50,046 nt of DNA from Paludibacteraceae bacterium (lineage in GTDB: Bacteria > Bacteroidota > Bacteroidia > Bacteroidales > Paludibacteraceae): contig JAFRNH010000014.1 in NCBI GenBank assembly GCA_017430235.1, positions 1-50,046 of the forward strand, read 5' to 3'. Below the pieces are notes generated by a model. The model did not search any database. It was given only the letters and a program-made list of their open reading frames with translations, and was not told where the DNA came from. Both the position numbers and the translations under genes were made by a program. Shown piece by piece: positions 1 through 9,474 of this stretch. The first letter of the stretch is position 1; each line of letters opens with the position of its first letter.

Positions 1-231
1 GTTGTATAAAAAGTTCTTTTGTTTTTGTTTCCTCGCCCAGGCCTCTTCCTTCGTTTATCACTCGGAATTGATGGTCGCCGGTTATTACCGGCACCCTTTC
101 CCTTGTATTTCTTTTGCTGTCTCGATCAATTTCCTCAAAGATCTCTCTTCTTCGTCCCTCCCGCCTCTCGCGGTGGTGCTTCCCTTGGAAAGCGAGTGCA
201 AAGGTATAACCTTTTTTATTCCCCTCCAAAA
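1..231 (-). promoter_or_regulatory. rRNA operon promoter and 16S leader (16S gene lies beyond the left edge)
   Basis: Read on the minus strand, TTTG (227-230) and TACCTTTG (199-206) are separated by 20 bases, an almost perfect Bacteroidetes promoter, with A-tracts upstream that resemble an UP element. Transcription should start near 191 and run off the left edge. The leader contains a GATCTTTGA segment and ends in CTTTTTATACAAC, the kind of sequence that directly precedes GAGTTTGATC in Bacteroidales 16S genes. Open frames here (for example 2-418 plus) have no family resemblance and are treated as non-coding. The 16S gene itself is not visible, so the assignment is an inference from the leader and promoter. 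Confidence 0.75.
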
Positions 232-351
232 CTTTCTCCCACTTTTTTTTGAAGTTTTTCTTAATGCGCTGATTCGTAGAGAGAAAAATTTTACAAGCAC
301 TATTCAATTTCAAAAGAAGATTACTCTATTATATCTCCCTGTCCATACAAA

Positions 352-394
352 TAAGAGAGAAAAAGAAGATGATGCATCTGATACATCATCCTCT
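352..394 (-). terminator. Intrinsic terminator after the OmpA gene
   Basis: On the minus strand a 14-bp stem (364-377 with 381-394, loop CAG) is followed by a T-rich run. Two positions are G-U pairs on the minus strand but would be C-A or A-C mismatches on the plus strand, so the structure serves the minus-strand operon that ends at 419. Confidence 0.8.
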
Positions 395-418
395 TCTATC
401 CTATATGCAAAAGAGTGA

Positions 419-2725
419 CTAATACTCTACTTCAAATTCAACACGACGATTCTTAGCTCTTCCTGCCGCCGTTTTGTTAGTCTTTATAGGCATTGTGTCT
501 CCTAATCCTGATGTTTCCATACGAGATGCAGCGACACCCTTTCTCTTCAAATAATTCTTCACTGAATTTGCTCTACCCAATGACAATTTCTTGTTCCACT
601 TAGGATTTCCTACATTATCTGTATGACCGACGATATAAAGCTTGTATGAAGGATTATTCTTCATGATCTTCGCAATATCATTCAATATCGGATAAGAACT
701 TCTTTTGATAACCGTTTTACCTGTTTCAAATTGAATACCCGTAAGAGCCTTTTTGAACACCTGTTTCATATTTATCTCCGGACATCCTTTATTCGAATCA
801 ACACCAGCCTCTTCTGGACAGTTATCCAAATAATCTGGCACGCCATCGCCATCGGTATCGATTGGGCATCCGAGCGAATCCACTTTCACGCCCTCTGGGG
901 TATTAGGACACTTATCTAAATAATCGAATATACCATCACCATCTGTATCAACTGGACATCCAAGGGAATCAACATTAACGCCTTCTGGTGTATTCGAACA
1001 TTTATCCAAATAATCTGGCACGCCATCACCATCTGTATCGAATGGACATCCTACGGAATCCACTTTCACATCATCTGGGGTGTCAGGACATTTATCCAAG
1101 TAATCTGCCACACCATCACCATCGGAATCAACTGGACAACCCAATGGATCCACATTCACGCCATTTGGTGTATCTGGACACTTATCCAAATAATCAGGAA
1201 TTCCATCTTTATCCGTATCTTTTGGACATCCAACAGAGTCAACTTCCACTCCTGGCAAAGTCTCCGGACACAAATCATATTTATCAGGAACTCCATCCTT
1301 ATCTTTATCACGTTTCCTAGTGCCAAAGAGGAATGCTAATCCGACGTTTGCTCTCATAAACCGAGTATTCGATGGAATCTTATAATCCTCAATCTTAGCA
1401 TACTTCAATGGTATATGGTCTAAACTTGCATACAAATTAACGGGACCTAAATTCAGATTCATACCTGCATTAAGATTATTCCATTCTCCATCAAACATAT
1501 TATAGGAGAGTGATAACGACACGAACCTACAAGGACGGAAATTTGTAGAAAGGACGAACTCTTCCCACGCTGTTCGACGGAAAAAATAAGTGGTCGACAA
1601 AAAGCCGAATCCTACCCTATCCTCCCATAAAGAATATTCCGCGCCCACATTTAGTTTGGTTGCCAAAGCAGAGCTGTACTTGTCTGGATTATCATTTATT
1701 TTATACATGTTCTCCAGTTCTTCACCATAATGTTTGTAATACTTAGTAGTGTCATCATTGATGTCAAACTGTACACCATCATAAACAAAATCACCTTTCA
1801 CATCTACCTGCAACAAATCTTTTTTCCAACGGACAAATCCAAGATCTAAAATGCTGGCAGAGACTTTCAATTCAGGTAAAATTTGGTAATTCACACCAAA
1901 ATCTATTGCCATACCATGTCCGCGAGGTTTCACGAAAGTACTTATCGGTTGATCCTCGTCGTACTCAACCTCTCCAAACTGATGGTCCTCATTAGGTACA
2001 AAACGAAGTCCCGGAACAGAGCCATGAATCGAAGCATCTCCTAAAAAGTGCCACTCATCTTCCGTTCCCGTCATATCCAAATCATAGAAATCTGTATATA
2101 CATTAGCATGACCTAAAAGGAATTTAAATTTACCACCAATGGATATTTTATCATTTATTTTATGAGAATACCCTGCAGCCACTTCCGAGAAAACGGACGA
2201 ACTAGCAGAGAGTTTATTCACTCTGAAATTATACACCTCATGATTGGCCATACCTTCAAAAACGATGGCTGGAATCTGATGAGGAATGATCATCATAGTC
2301 TGCATTCGGTTGGAAATTCCAAAGGTAAAGTATCCCTTTTCTTTGATTCTGAATCCAAAATCTATCAAATCAACCTGATAAGCTGCAAAAACACGTTCTT
2401 TAAATTTCAATTTATCCAGGAAATTCTGCATGCCGTCTGCATCCTTGTCCATAAAAAGCAATGTACGTTGTTCTCCATTCACCTCTTTGTTTTCAACCAA
2501 GTCACGGAATGTAAAACGGCTGTTACCACCCGACACCGCAATCGTAGACACCCCAGGCATACCTATATAAAACTTCCCAACTGGTTGAGAAGCTGGGCTC
2601 ACCTTATGCTGACGAGGATTTAGTTTATCGAAAAAAAGCGTATTACTCAATTGTGCGCTTGCCACCCAAGGGAGCAACATCATCACAAGAATCGCGATTA
2701 TTTTTGAATTTTTCATGCTTTTCAT
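419..2725 (-). CDS. OmpA family outer membrane protein with barrel domain and thrombospondin type 3 repeats
   Basis: A secreted protein of about 768 residues. It has a signal peptide (hydrophobic core ending VASAQ), an N-terminal region of about 440 residues rich in alternating beta strands that resembles the DUF5723-type barrel, six calcium-binding type 3 repeats of the form DxDxDGxxDxxDxC, and a C-terminal OmpA peptidoglycan-binding domain (VGHTDNVG, then LSLGRANSVKNYL and NRRVEFEV). The fourth repeat has CS where the others have CP. The likely role is to anchor the outer membrane to the cell wall. An in-frame ATG at 2749 overlaps the previous gene. The ATG at 2725 is preferred because GGAGG lies six bases before it and the signal peptide then starts cleanly. 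It shares an operon with the lipoprotein gene upstream. Confidence 0.85.
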   Translation of the reverse strand: MKSMKNSKIIAILVMMLLPWVASAQLSNTLFFDKLNPRQHKVSPASQPVGKFYIGMPGVSTIAVSGGNSRFTFRDLVENKEVNGEQRTLLFMDKDADGMQNFLDKLKFKERVFAAYQVDLIDFGFRIKEKGYFTFGISNRMQTMMIIPHQIPAIVFEGMANHEVYNFRVNKLSASSSVFSEVAAGYSHKINDKISIGGKFKFLLGHANVYTDFYDLDMTGTEDEWHFLGDASIHGSVPGLRFVPNEDHQFGEVEYDEDQPISTFVKPRGHGMAIDFGVNYQILPELKVSASILDLGFVRWKKDLLQVDVKGDFVYDGVQFDINDDTTKYYKHYGEELENMYKINDNPDKYSSALATKLNVGAEYSLWEDRVGFGFLSTTYFFRRTAWEEFVLSTNFRPCRFVSLSLSYNMFDGEWNNLNAGMNLNLGPVNLYASLDHIPLKYAKIEDYKIPSNTRFMRANVGLAFLFGTRKRDKDKDGVPDKYDLCPETLPGVEVDSVGCPKDTDKDGIPDYLDKCPDTPNGVNVDPLGCPVDSDGDGVADYLDKCPDTPDDVKVDSVGCPFDTDGDGVPDYLDKCSNTPEGVNVDSLGCPVDTDGDGIFDYLDKCPNTPEGVKVDSLGCPIDTDGDGVPDYLDNCPEEAGVDSNKGCPEINMKQVFKKALTGIQFETGKTVIKRSSYPILNDIAKIMKNNPSYKLYIVGHTDNVGNPKWNKKLSLGRANSVKNYLKRKGVAASRMETSGLGDTMPIKTNKTAAGRAKNRRVEFEVEY

Positions 2726-2741
2726 CTTCTGCCTCCTCCCT

Positions 2742-3500
2742 CTAATCATTTAACAATAATCTTGCCTTCATATAGGCACTTAAACTAACTTCCAAACCAT
2801 ATTTTTCATCAAGGTAGAGAGAGCCATCCAAAGGCATGGCTAAATGGTAGTTAACTTTTATATGATTTACTTTTTGAAGCATTTTGCTATCCTTTCCCGA
2901 GAATTCAAATGTAGCATCCGAATAATCAGCTTCTAACACTTCGTGCGTTTTTTTGTCAATGCTCGCACTTTTAACAGAGAGAGATTGTTTTAAAGATTTA
3001 ATCTCCTTTTGCTCTACAATGGGTAAATTAACGTTGTAATCAAATCCAACCGTATCGTCTCGCAAAAACAACAATTCCAACTTCACATTAAAAGGCAATT
3101 TGTTAATGATACGCAGTTTCAACTTCACGTCTTCCAACGAGTCCAATATTTCTCCCTTCCCAAAATAATTGCCAAAATCAACTCCCTTTATTGTATCACT
3201 TGCAGAGATATCCGTACCCGTAATCGCCGTCAAAGGCAAAGGAATATCTTTCTCATCTATCATCTTACTAATTTCATAAATAGAATCCATCGTTACAATA
3301 CTTCCAGATGATCCTCTATGTCTGAATACATCTTTTAATGTTAAATTCACACTGCCTATTGGAGCATCCAACGCAGTCTCTATCATCAAGCTATCAGCAT
3401 TCATGTTTTTCAAATCATACTCTTCCACCTCACAAGATGTAAGCATAAGAACAGCCATAGCTAAAACGGGAATTATATATCTTGTACAAAAACAATGCAT
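2742..3500 (-). CDS. Putative lipoprotein of unknown function
   Basis: 252 residues with a signal sequence and lipobox LTSC (Cys near residue 23), so it is probably lipid-anchored. The remainder is a beta-rich sequence without a catalytic motif I recognise. It is the first gene of a two-gene operon. Its stop overlaps the upstream in-frame ATG of the OmpA gene, and the preferred OmpA start is 16 bases further on. Co-transcription with an OmpA-type barrel suggests a role in the outer membrane or periplasm, but no function can be assigned from sequence. Confidence 0.75.
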   Translation of the reverse strand: MHCFCTRYIIPVLAMAVLMLTSCEVEEYDLKNMNADSLMIETALDAPIGSVNLTLKDVFRHRGSSGSIVTMDSIYEISKMIDEKDIPLPLTAITGTDISASDTIKGVDFGNYFGKGEILDSLEDVKLKLRIINKLPFNVKLELLFLRDDTVGFDYNVNLPIVEQKEIKSLKQSLSVKSASIDKKTHEVLEADYSDATFEFSGKDSKMLQKVNHIKVNYHLAMPLDGSLYLDEKYGLEVSLSAYMKARLLLND

Positions 3501-3543
3501 ACGGTTCTTATTTTTTAAAATTATCCAGTTATCATTATCTTTT

Positions 3544-3574
3544 CAAAATTACAACATAAATAGAAAAAAACAAA
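3544..3574 (-). promoter_or_regulatory. Promoter of the lipoprotein-OmpA operon
   Basis: Minus strand: TTTG at 3571-3574, 19-base spacer, TAATTTTG at 3544-3551. This matches the Bacteroidetes consensus TTTG-N19-TAnnTTTG and lies about 45 bases before the start codon. Confidence 0.7.
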
Positions 3575-3586
3575 AATTAACATATT

Positions 3587-6500
3587 TTATTTTACATTAA
3601 TCTTCACACTACCCGTATTTGTTGAAAATTCTGGCGCATATAAACACTGAGCAGAAGTGATTCCATTTGAATAATATCCGGCATGTGTCACCCATAATGA
3701 ATATTCAAAAACAAATGTTCCCTTCTCCAAATGGTCGAAGAAATAATACATGGCAGCATCCTTTGGCGACTGATAATAACAGGTTCCATCACTGCATCTG
3801 TACCCCGAGATCTGTGTCACAGGTTCCAAGCAACTTGCTCGTTGATCCTTCAATGAAACATAATCCATGTCTCGATCCGTCCGCAATGTGATTCGAATCA
3901 CCAGTTTGTCACCCACCTTCAGTTTTGTATTCTTATCTATCGTTTTCAATACGGGTTTACCACTCACATGTTCTTCTAGCATCACCATCTTCTCTACATG
4001 TAAAGCCGTTTTGTTTTTGAGGACCTTATCTATCTCTTCTTCAAACTGCCAGTACATCGCACCCCATGAGATATTACCGCCTTCTTCGCTCTTCAGCTCA
4101 ATATCTCCGTATGATGGAATGACATCTTTCCCTTCGATGATAGTTGAGAAATAACCTGTACCTGCTTCTGTCTGCTCGGGTTCGATTTGTTTGTTGCCCA
4201 TTTTAATCGTCACCTGATTATCCTTTGACAACCAATCGGATCCGCTTAACAACAAGACATTCAATGCATCCACATTGGCTATTGTATTTCCCCAGTTTTG
4301 AGTACGTTTCTGGTTGAGTAGCCACAAGCGCAGTTCATCTTGCTCTTTCTGTTGTGGATCTACCACCTCAAAGGCCTCCATGATTCTGGTATGAGTGGAA
4401 ATCGCTGCATCTTGCCAGAAATAACCACTTACATTCTTTTGCCAATACATACCCATTTCATCCGAGCTGGTTGAGAATTCACGCAATGATTCAACAACTT
4501 TCTTAGCTAACGACTGATTTCCATTTCGATACAATACGATGGCTGCCAATGCCTTTCCATTCAACGAGAAGTCTTTCCACTCTTTTTCAATCAATTTATA
4601 ATAAAAGTCATAAGCCTCACGAGCACTTGATTTGATTGCCACCTCTGAATATAGACTTCTTACTTGGTAATAATACAAATATTCCATACTGACGTATGCA
4701 TATTTTTGATAGTCCTTTGGATGATATTTCTTCAACCACTCATAGTCTCTCTGAATCTCACTATCCATGAAAGAAAGCGACGAAGTATAATCCATCTTAT
4801 TCAAGAAATCATTATCTACAATACCGGCCTTTCTCAACCGAGCGAAATTATCCAAAACGAACAACGTCACATGGCGACTCGGATTCATGCCTTTAAACCA
4901 TACGTAAGAACCTTCATCCGTTCTGTATTCCATCAGTTTATTCTCCCAATTCTGACACTTATTTTTCAAATCATTCAAATCGAAGAGTGTAGACAAACGT
5001 TGCTTCCGTTCTGTCTCATTTCTAGCTTCCAACACCCATGGTGTTTCATTCAGCAAGACATTCTTCACATCCTGATTCTTTTCCAAGTTAGACAATAAGG
5101 TCTCTTTATCCTTCCCCTGCTGTTTCCAAATCTGAATCACATTAAAGATTCGAGGGTTGGAAGTGGCAATGTGTCGAGCCATCAAAGTGGCAAAATGAGC
5201 AACTGAATAATTGATTGCATTCTCATGCTCCACAACCGCAATCGAAGGGAGTGATTGAACAGCATACCAGACTGGATTAGTTGCGAACTCCAGTTTCAAG
5301 AAGCGAGAAGAAAGGGTTTCAGAACGATTGTTCTTCAGTTGTTCAAACGAATAATTTTTAGTTTGTCCGCCTCTCACATAGACTGGCAAGGATTGTGTCA
5401 AGACGATTCTGTCTGATAAGATTGGAAGTAGAGTCTGTTCCGCATCAGAGAATCCATCTGACACAGCAGAGGTGCGAACCAACACGGCATCCCACTCTCT
5501 TGGCACTGCAAAGGAGAACTTTACAGAAGTGTTCACACCAGCCTCAACAGAAAATTTGACACTATTTTCCGCAATCGTTTGTTCTGTAACAGGATCTAGC
5601 AATTGGATCTTTGCCTTTCCTTTTTGAGCCGTTTCAGAGAGATTAATGATTTTAGCGGATAATACGCACTCGTCTCCCTTACGCAAGAATCGAGGAAGGT
5701 TCGGTGTAATCATAAAATCCTTTTGTGTCACCATCTGTTCCTGCAACTGATCGTAATACAAATCTTTTGTATGAGCCAAGGCCATGAAGTTCCAACGGGT
5801 AAGACTCTCAGGCATTTGGAAAGACAATATCACCTCCCCGTCTTTATTGGAATTTAATTGAGGATAAAAGAATGCAGTTTCCGCAAAATTGGTACGTGTC
5901 TTTGGCGCATCAGATTTTGCAGGTTCGTCACCCTTCCCCTCTGAGGAATTATTCTCCGCATTTATTTCTTTCTGAGATGCAGTCTTGTTAACGCCATTTG
6001 AAAACACATGCTCTTCTTCATCTTCTGCAGCAACCGCATATGCAACAGGCGCAGCTTCATCCTCAACCATATAAGCACCATCCGCATTTGCTACAGATTT
6101 ACTCATGGACATCATCCTTCGAGAGGCAAAACGATAACGATTCACATCCCCAGAAGGAAGCGACATCCAATCATCAAACTTCCAATTGATCACATAAAAG
6201 TTTCTATCTTTTTCCCAATAAACGGATGGACGACTCCAACTGTATTCACTCCAATATGGGAAACGGATATTTTTATAGTAGAACGGAGAGAACGACCAAT
6301 AATGACGAACAAACTGATCTAACGACGCATCATACATGGCTGCCAACACTTCAGACTCCTTCTCTTTCGGCACTGTAATCGTCCACGTCTCTTTAGAACC
6401 TGGCATCATCTTATCGCGGAAGACAGACAGTTTCATAGGAAACTTCCTGGACTCTTTCTTTTTATAAATGGTAAACGATGTGCTTTGACACTCGCCCTCA

Positions 6501-9316
6501 TTCACTAAGAAGAATTTCACATTTATCGCCGTTCCATTCTTTTTGTTCAACGAGAATGTAAATGATTTGGTTTCATTATTCAATGTCACCCAACGTTTCT
6601 CCACCTCCTTAAATTCATCATCTACAATCATCAGTAGATGAGCATTTTTCAAAGAGGAACCTATGCGAACCGTATATTTTTCATCATAATCCAAACTAAC
6701 ACTTGTAACCTTCTCCTGCCATAAAACAGTCTCAACAGGTGGGCAAGCATCATCTTCCCGATAGAGAATCACATTGTACGTCTGACTCACATCTCTTCCC
6801 TTATCATCCTTGGCAGACAACTTAACACTATATGAGCCGGATTTCCATTCCTTCGTCTGTTCCGCAATCACAAATCCATTCTGTGCATCAGACGAAACTG
6901 TACCAGTAGCAATGACAGTCTCTCCATTTTTTATTTCGTACGTCACATTTGCGTTCTGTCCGTCACCATTCAGATTCATCACCCTATATTTAACAGCAGG
7001 GAACTCATTCATTATTTCACGACTCTTAATGGATGAAGAGAACACAAGAGATCGATCACCCACCGTGACATAGATTTCCTCCTCATGTGTTTCACCATTT
7101 GCATCTGTCACCTTAGCATATACAGTGTATTGATAATAAGACAAATCCTCGTCTTCCTCTTTTTTCTGAGCTAAGAAAGAAACTGTAAATGTACCATCTT
7201 CCTTAATAGAAGACTCTCCCTCCTCAATAGTTTCTTCCATTCGATCAACAACTGGACGCCACCACCAAACGGAAGGTTTACGAACCACACGATATTCTAT
7301 TTTAGCCTCTGAAACTGGTGTACCCAACAGATAATCTGCACGACCAGAGACTACTATAGAATCACCAAAAGAAAAAGAGTTCGTCGGACGAGTCATCTTC
7401 ACCTCAAATGTCGGACGTTTATACTCTTCTACCCTAATAGAATGAGTCTCATTATCATCAACAGTCAACGAATAATGACCAGCCAAACCATTAGCAGGCA
7501 AGACGAAAGAGGAAGCGATGGAGCCCATCTCATTTGTGGTCAGTGTCTGTTTCCCCACCTCTTGATAGTTCGCATCATATAATACAACATTCACTGTTTT
7601 ATTAGGCACTACATACGAAGTATTTTCATCCTCCAGTTTGTAGTAAATCACTTTATAATAGACCGTTTGTCCTGGACGGTAAATAGAACGATCTGTAAAG
7701 ATGGCACAATACTGTCCTCGATTGTCAGAAGATTTATATTGATTTGATTCTCCAAGATAATCCCATTGTGGGTCGAAGAACGTATCTTTTCCTTTTTTCA
7801 AGAAAAAGCTCAATCGTTCACGTTTACTTCCCTTAATACGGGCAAAACCATTTTGGTCAGATTTTGCTTCATAAGATTTTTCATCTTTCAATCGATGACC
7901 TTCAATGGATACATCTTTTATAGGAGCCCCGCTTTTCGAATCCATTATGAAAAAATCTTCCGCAAAATCATCATACTTGGATCTTGTTCTAATGCAATAA
8001 AAATCGGACACTTCAAAAAAGCAAACATTATCTTTGCTCAATCGGATAGCATACGCGCCATAAGGCAAGGCATCTATCTCATAAATGGTATCCTTGGGAA
8101 TATAATAATTTGTCTTTTCCAAATTTAACGAATACTCCTTTATCAGTTCAGTCGGCATATCCCTACGATTGCTCCTTTCCTTATGAAATTCTTCCGAAGA
8201 GACTTTTAATTTATATAAAGAAAAAGAGGTCTTTGTCAAATTAGCATAATGCAATTTCAGCTTTATCTTATCTGTTGAATAAGGTTTACTTCCATACAAG
8301 GAGATAGATATAGAAGGTTGTTCCACCTCATTGATTATATTTTTGAGCGTACCTATTTTAGGATGATGTGGATATGCATCGATTCCCTCGTGACAAACAT
8401 CCAAAATACGCTGAGGGAGAGAAGGATTAAAATCTTCCGCATTACAATTCTGAAGTCTGTCTTTCAGCCACTCCTGACACAACGCTTCACGAATCAAAAT
8501 AGAAGCACGATGGTTCTTTTCTTTCGAAAGCAACTCTTGCAAGATGGTTTCCTTCTCCTTTTGTTGTTTATCTAGCGTATAAGTAGCTTGAATCCACTTC
8601 AATTTTGCATAAACATACGCGTCTCTTTCCGCATCATTAGCATGAAACTCCACCCAGCCGGCAAGAAACTTGTTCTTTTCTTCCTCTGAATAGATAGGAG
8701 TATATCGATTGTGTGATTCGACAATATCCGAAAGAATTAAATCGTAGAGTGTTGGTCGATAGATTCGGCTATCCTCACCCAAGGTCAGTATGGCTTCATA
8801 CTCCTCTGAAGGGACCTTCTTTAAGTTTTCATTCGACAAAGCCACACCCGTCAGTTCACGTATTTTATTTATAAATAGATTAGAAGGCCATTCGTTAATA
8901 TCTTCAGGGATAGAATCAGCCAAATCTGTACGGCGACCTATAAGATACCGATTACTGTAGTAGTAATTCCTATACAATCTAGCCAACATGTAGGTAGCCA
9001 TGGATTTTGCCACATCATCGTTCAATGACTGACAAAGTGCATTCATTTCCGCAGCGCAATCCACAAATGCAGAATCCTCAATGTTCTCTTTTAACTTACC
9101 ACGATAAGCAATGCATTTAATTCTTTGAGCATAATTATTTTCCGAAATGGATTTCTTTTCTATCGAATTGATTTTCTCAATAGCTGTTTTCGGATTTGTG
9201 TTTGCTATTTTTTCTACAGAAGTCCATTCAGACTTATAACTTGAAAAAGAAGAAAAGATACCCCACATAATTATTAACTTTATAAATAATTTAAAATAAT
9301 CAATCATTCTACTCAT
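3587..9316 (-). CDS. Bacterial alpha-2-macroglobulin family protein, apparently without a thioester
   Basis: A very large protein (about 1,909 residues from the preferred start) of the bacterial alpha-2-macroglobulin/MG2 family, thought to trap proteases in the periplasm. Visible parts are an N-terminal hydrophobic segment, a helical N-terminal region, an MG2 signature TDRSIYRPGQTVYYK near residue 540, a low-complexity acidic stretch (AEDEEEH..., around 1,090-1,130) like a bait region, and the A2M signature NFAETAFFYPQL near 1,142. Where family members carry the thioester Cys-x-Glu-Gln after a WYAVQSLP-like segment, this protein reads VVEHENAIN (about 1,361-1,369), with neither Cys nor Gln, so no thioester is expected. 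The frame extends to 9394. The start at 9316 is chosen because a TACCTTTA -7-like box lies at 9341-9348. No penicillin-binding protein gene accompanies it. Confidence 0.85.
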   Translation of the reverse strand: MSRMIDYFKLFIKLIIMWGIFSSFSSYKSEWTSVEKIANTNPKTAIEKINSIEKKSISENNYAQRIKCIAYRGKLKENIEDSAFVDCAAEMNALCQSLNDDVAKSMATYMLARLYRNYYYSNRYLIGRRTDLADSIPEDINEWPSNLFINKIRELTGVALSNENLKKVPSEEYEAILTLGEDSRIYRPTLYDLILSDIVESHNRYTPIYSEEEKNKFLAGWVEFHANDAERDAYVYAKLKWIQATYTLDKQQKEKETILQELLSKEKNHRASILIREALCQEWLKDRLQNCNAEDFNPSLPQRILDVCHEGIDAYPHHPKIGTLKNIINEVEQPSISISLYGSKPYSTDKIKLKLHYANLTKTSFSLYKLKVSSEEFHKERSNRRDMPTELIKEYSLNLEKTNYYIPKDTIYEIDALPYGAYAIRLSKDNVCFFEVSDFYCIRTRSKYDDFAEDFFIMDSKSGAPIKDVSIEGHRLKDEKSYEAKSDQNGFARIKGSKRERLSFFLKKGKDTFFDPQWDYLGESNQYKSSDNRGQYCAIFTDRSIYRPGQTVYYKVIYYKLEDENTSYVVPNKTVNVVLYDANYQEVGKQTLTTNEMGSIASSFVLPANGLAGHYSLTVDDNETHSIRVEEYKRPTFEVKMTRPTNSFSFGDSIVVSGRADYLLGTPVSEAKIEYRVVRKPSVWWWRPVVDRMEETIEEGESSIKEDGTFTVSFLAQKKEEDEDLSYYQYTVYAKVTDANGETHEEEIYVTVGDRSLVFSSSIKSREIMNEFPAVKYRVMNLNGDGQNANVTYEIKNGETVIATGTVSSDAQNGFVIAEQTKEWKSGSYSVKLSAKDDKGRDVSQTYNVILYREDDACPPVETVLWQEKVTSVSLDYDEKYTVRIGSSLKNAHLLMIVDDEFKEVEKRWVTLNNETKSFTFSLNKKNGTAINVKFFLVNEGECQSTSFTIYKKKESRKFPMKLSVFRDKMMPGSKETWTITVPKEKESEVLAAMYDASLDQFVRHYWSFSPFYYKNIRFPYWSEYSWSRPSVYWEKDRNFYVINWKFDDWMSLPSGDVNRYRFASRRMMSMSKSVANADGAYMVEDEAAPVAYAVAAEDEEEHVFSNGVNKTASQKEINAENNSSEGKGDEPAKSDAPKTRTNFAETAFFYPQLNSNKDGEVILSFQMPESLTRWNFMALAHTKDLYYDQLQEQMVTQKDFMITPNLPRFLRKGDECVLSAKIINLSETAQKGKAKIQLLDPVTEQTIAENSVKFSVEAGVNTSVKFSFAVPREWDAVLVRTSAVSDGFSDAEQTLLPILSDRIVLTQSLPVYVRGGQTKNYSFEQLKNNRSETLSSRFLKLEFATNPVWYAVQSLPSIAVVEHENAINYSVAHFATLMARHIATSNPRIFNVIQIWKQQGKDKETLLSNLEKNQDVKNVLLNETPWVLEARNETERKQRLSTLFDLNDLKNKCQNWENKLMEYRTDEGSYVWFKGMNPSRHVTLFVLDNFARLRKAGIVDNDFLNKMDYTSSLSFMDSEIQRDYEWLKKYHPKDYQKYAYVSMEYLYYYQVRSLYSEVAIKSSAREAYDFYYKLIEKEWKDFSLNGKALAAIVLYRNGNQSLAKKVVESLREFSTSSDEMGMYWQKNVSGYFWQDAAISTHTRIMEAFEVVDPQQKEQDELRLWLLNQKRTQNWGNTIANVDALNVLLLSGSDWLSKDNQVTIKMGNKQIEPEQTEAGTGYFSTIIEGKDVIPSYGDIELKSEEGGNISWGAMYWQFEEEIDKVLKNKTALHVEKMVMLEEHVSGKPVLKTIDKNTKLKVGDKLVIRITLRTDRDMDYVSLKDQRASCLEPVTQISGYRCSDGTCYYQSPKDAAMYYFFDHLEKGTFVFEYSLWVTHAGYYSNGITSAQCLYAPEFSTNTGSVKINVK

Positions 9317-9474
9317 ACGCAACGAATAATATTTCCCTCGTAAAGGTAATAATTTTTTATCATAAACGGAAATAATATAAAAATGGTATATCATTCCATT
9401 TTCAACTACAAGAAAAACAGTACCACAAAAAGTGAATTCTATAAATTCATCGTATATACAAATTTAGGCCCCAC

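Noticed and set aside
2-418. 138-codon plus-strand open frame at the left edge
   Set aside because: It overlaps the antisense of the rRNA leader and promoter, has no start signals and is compositionally odd.
830-1290. Tandem DNA repeats of about 100 bases
   Set aside because: They are the coding sequence of the six type 3 repeats of the OmpA protein, not a separate repeat array or CRISPR.
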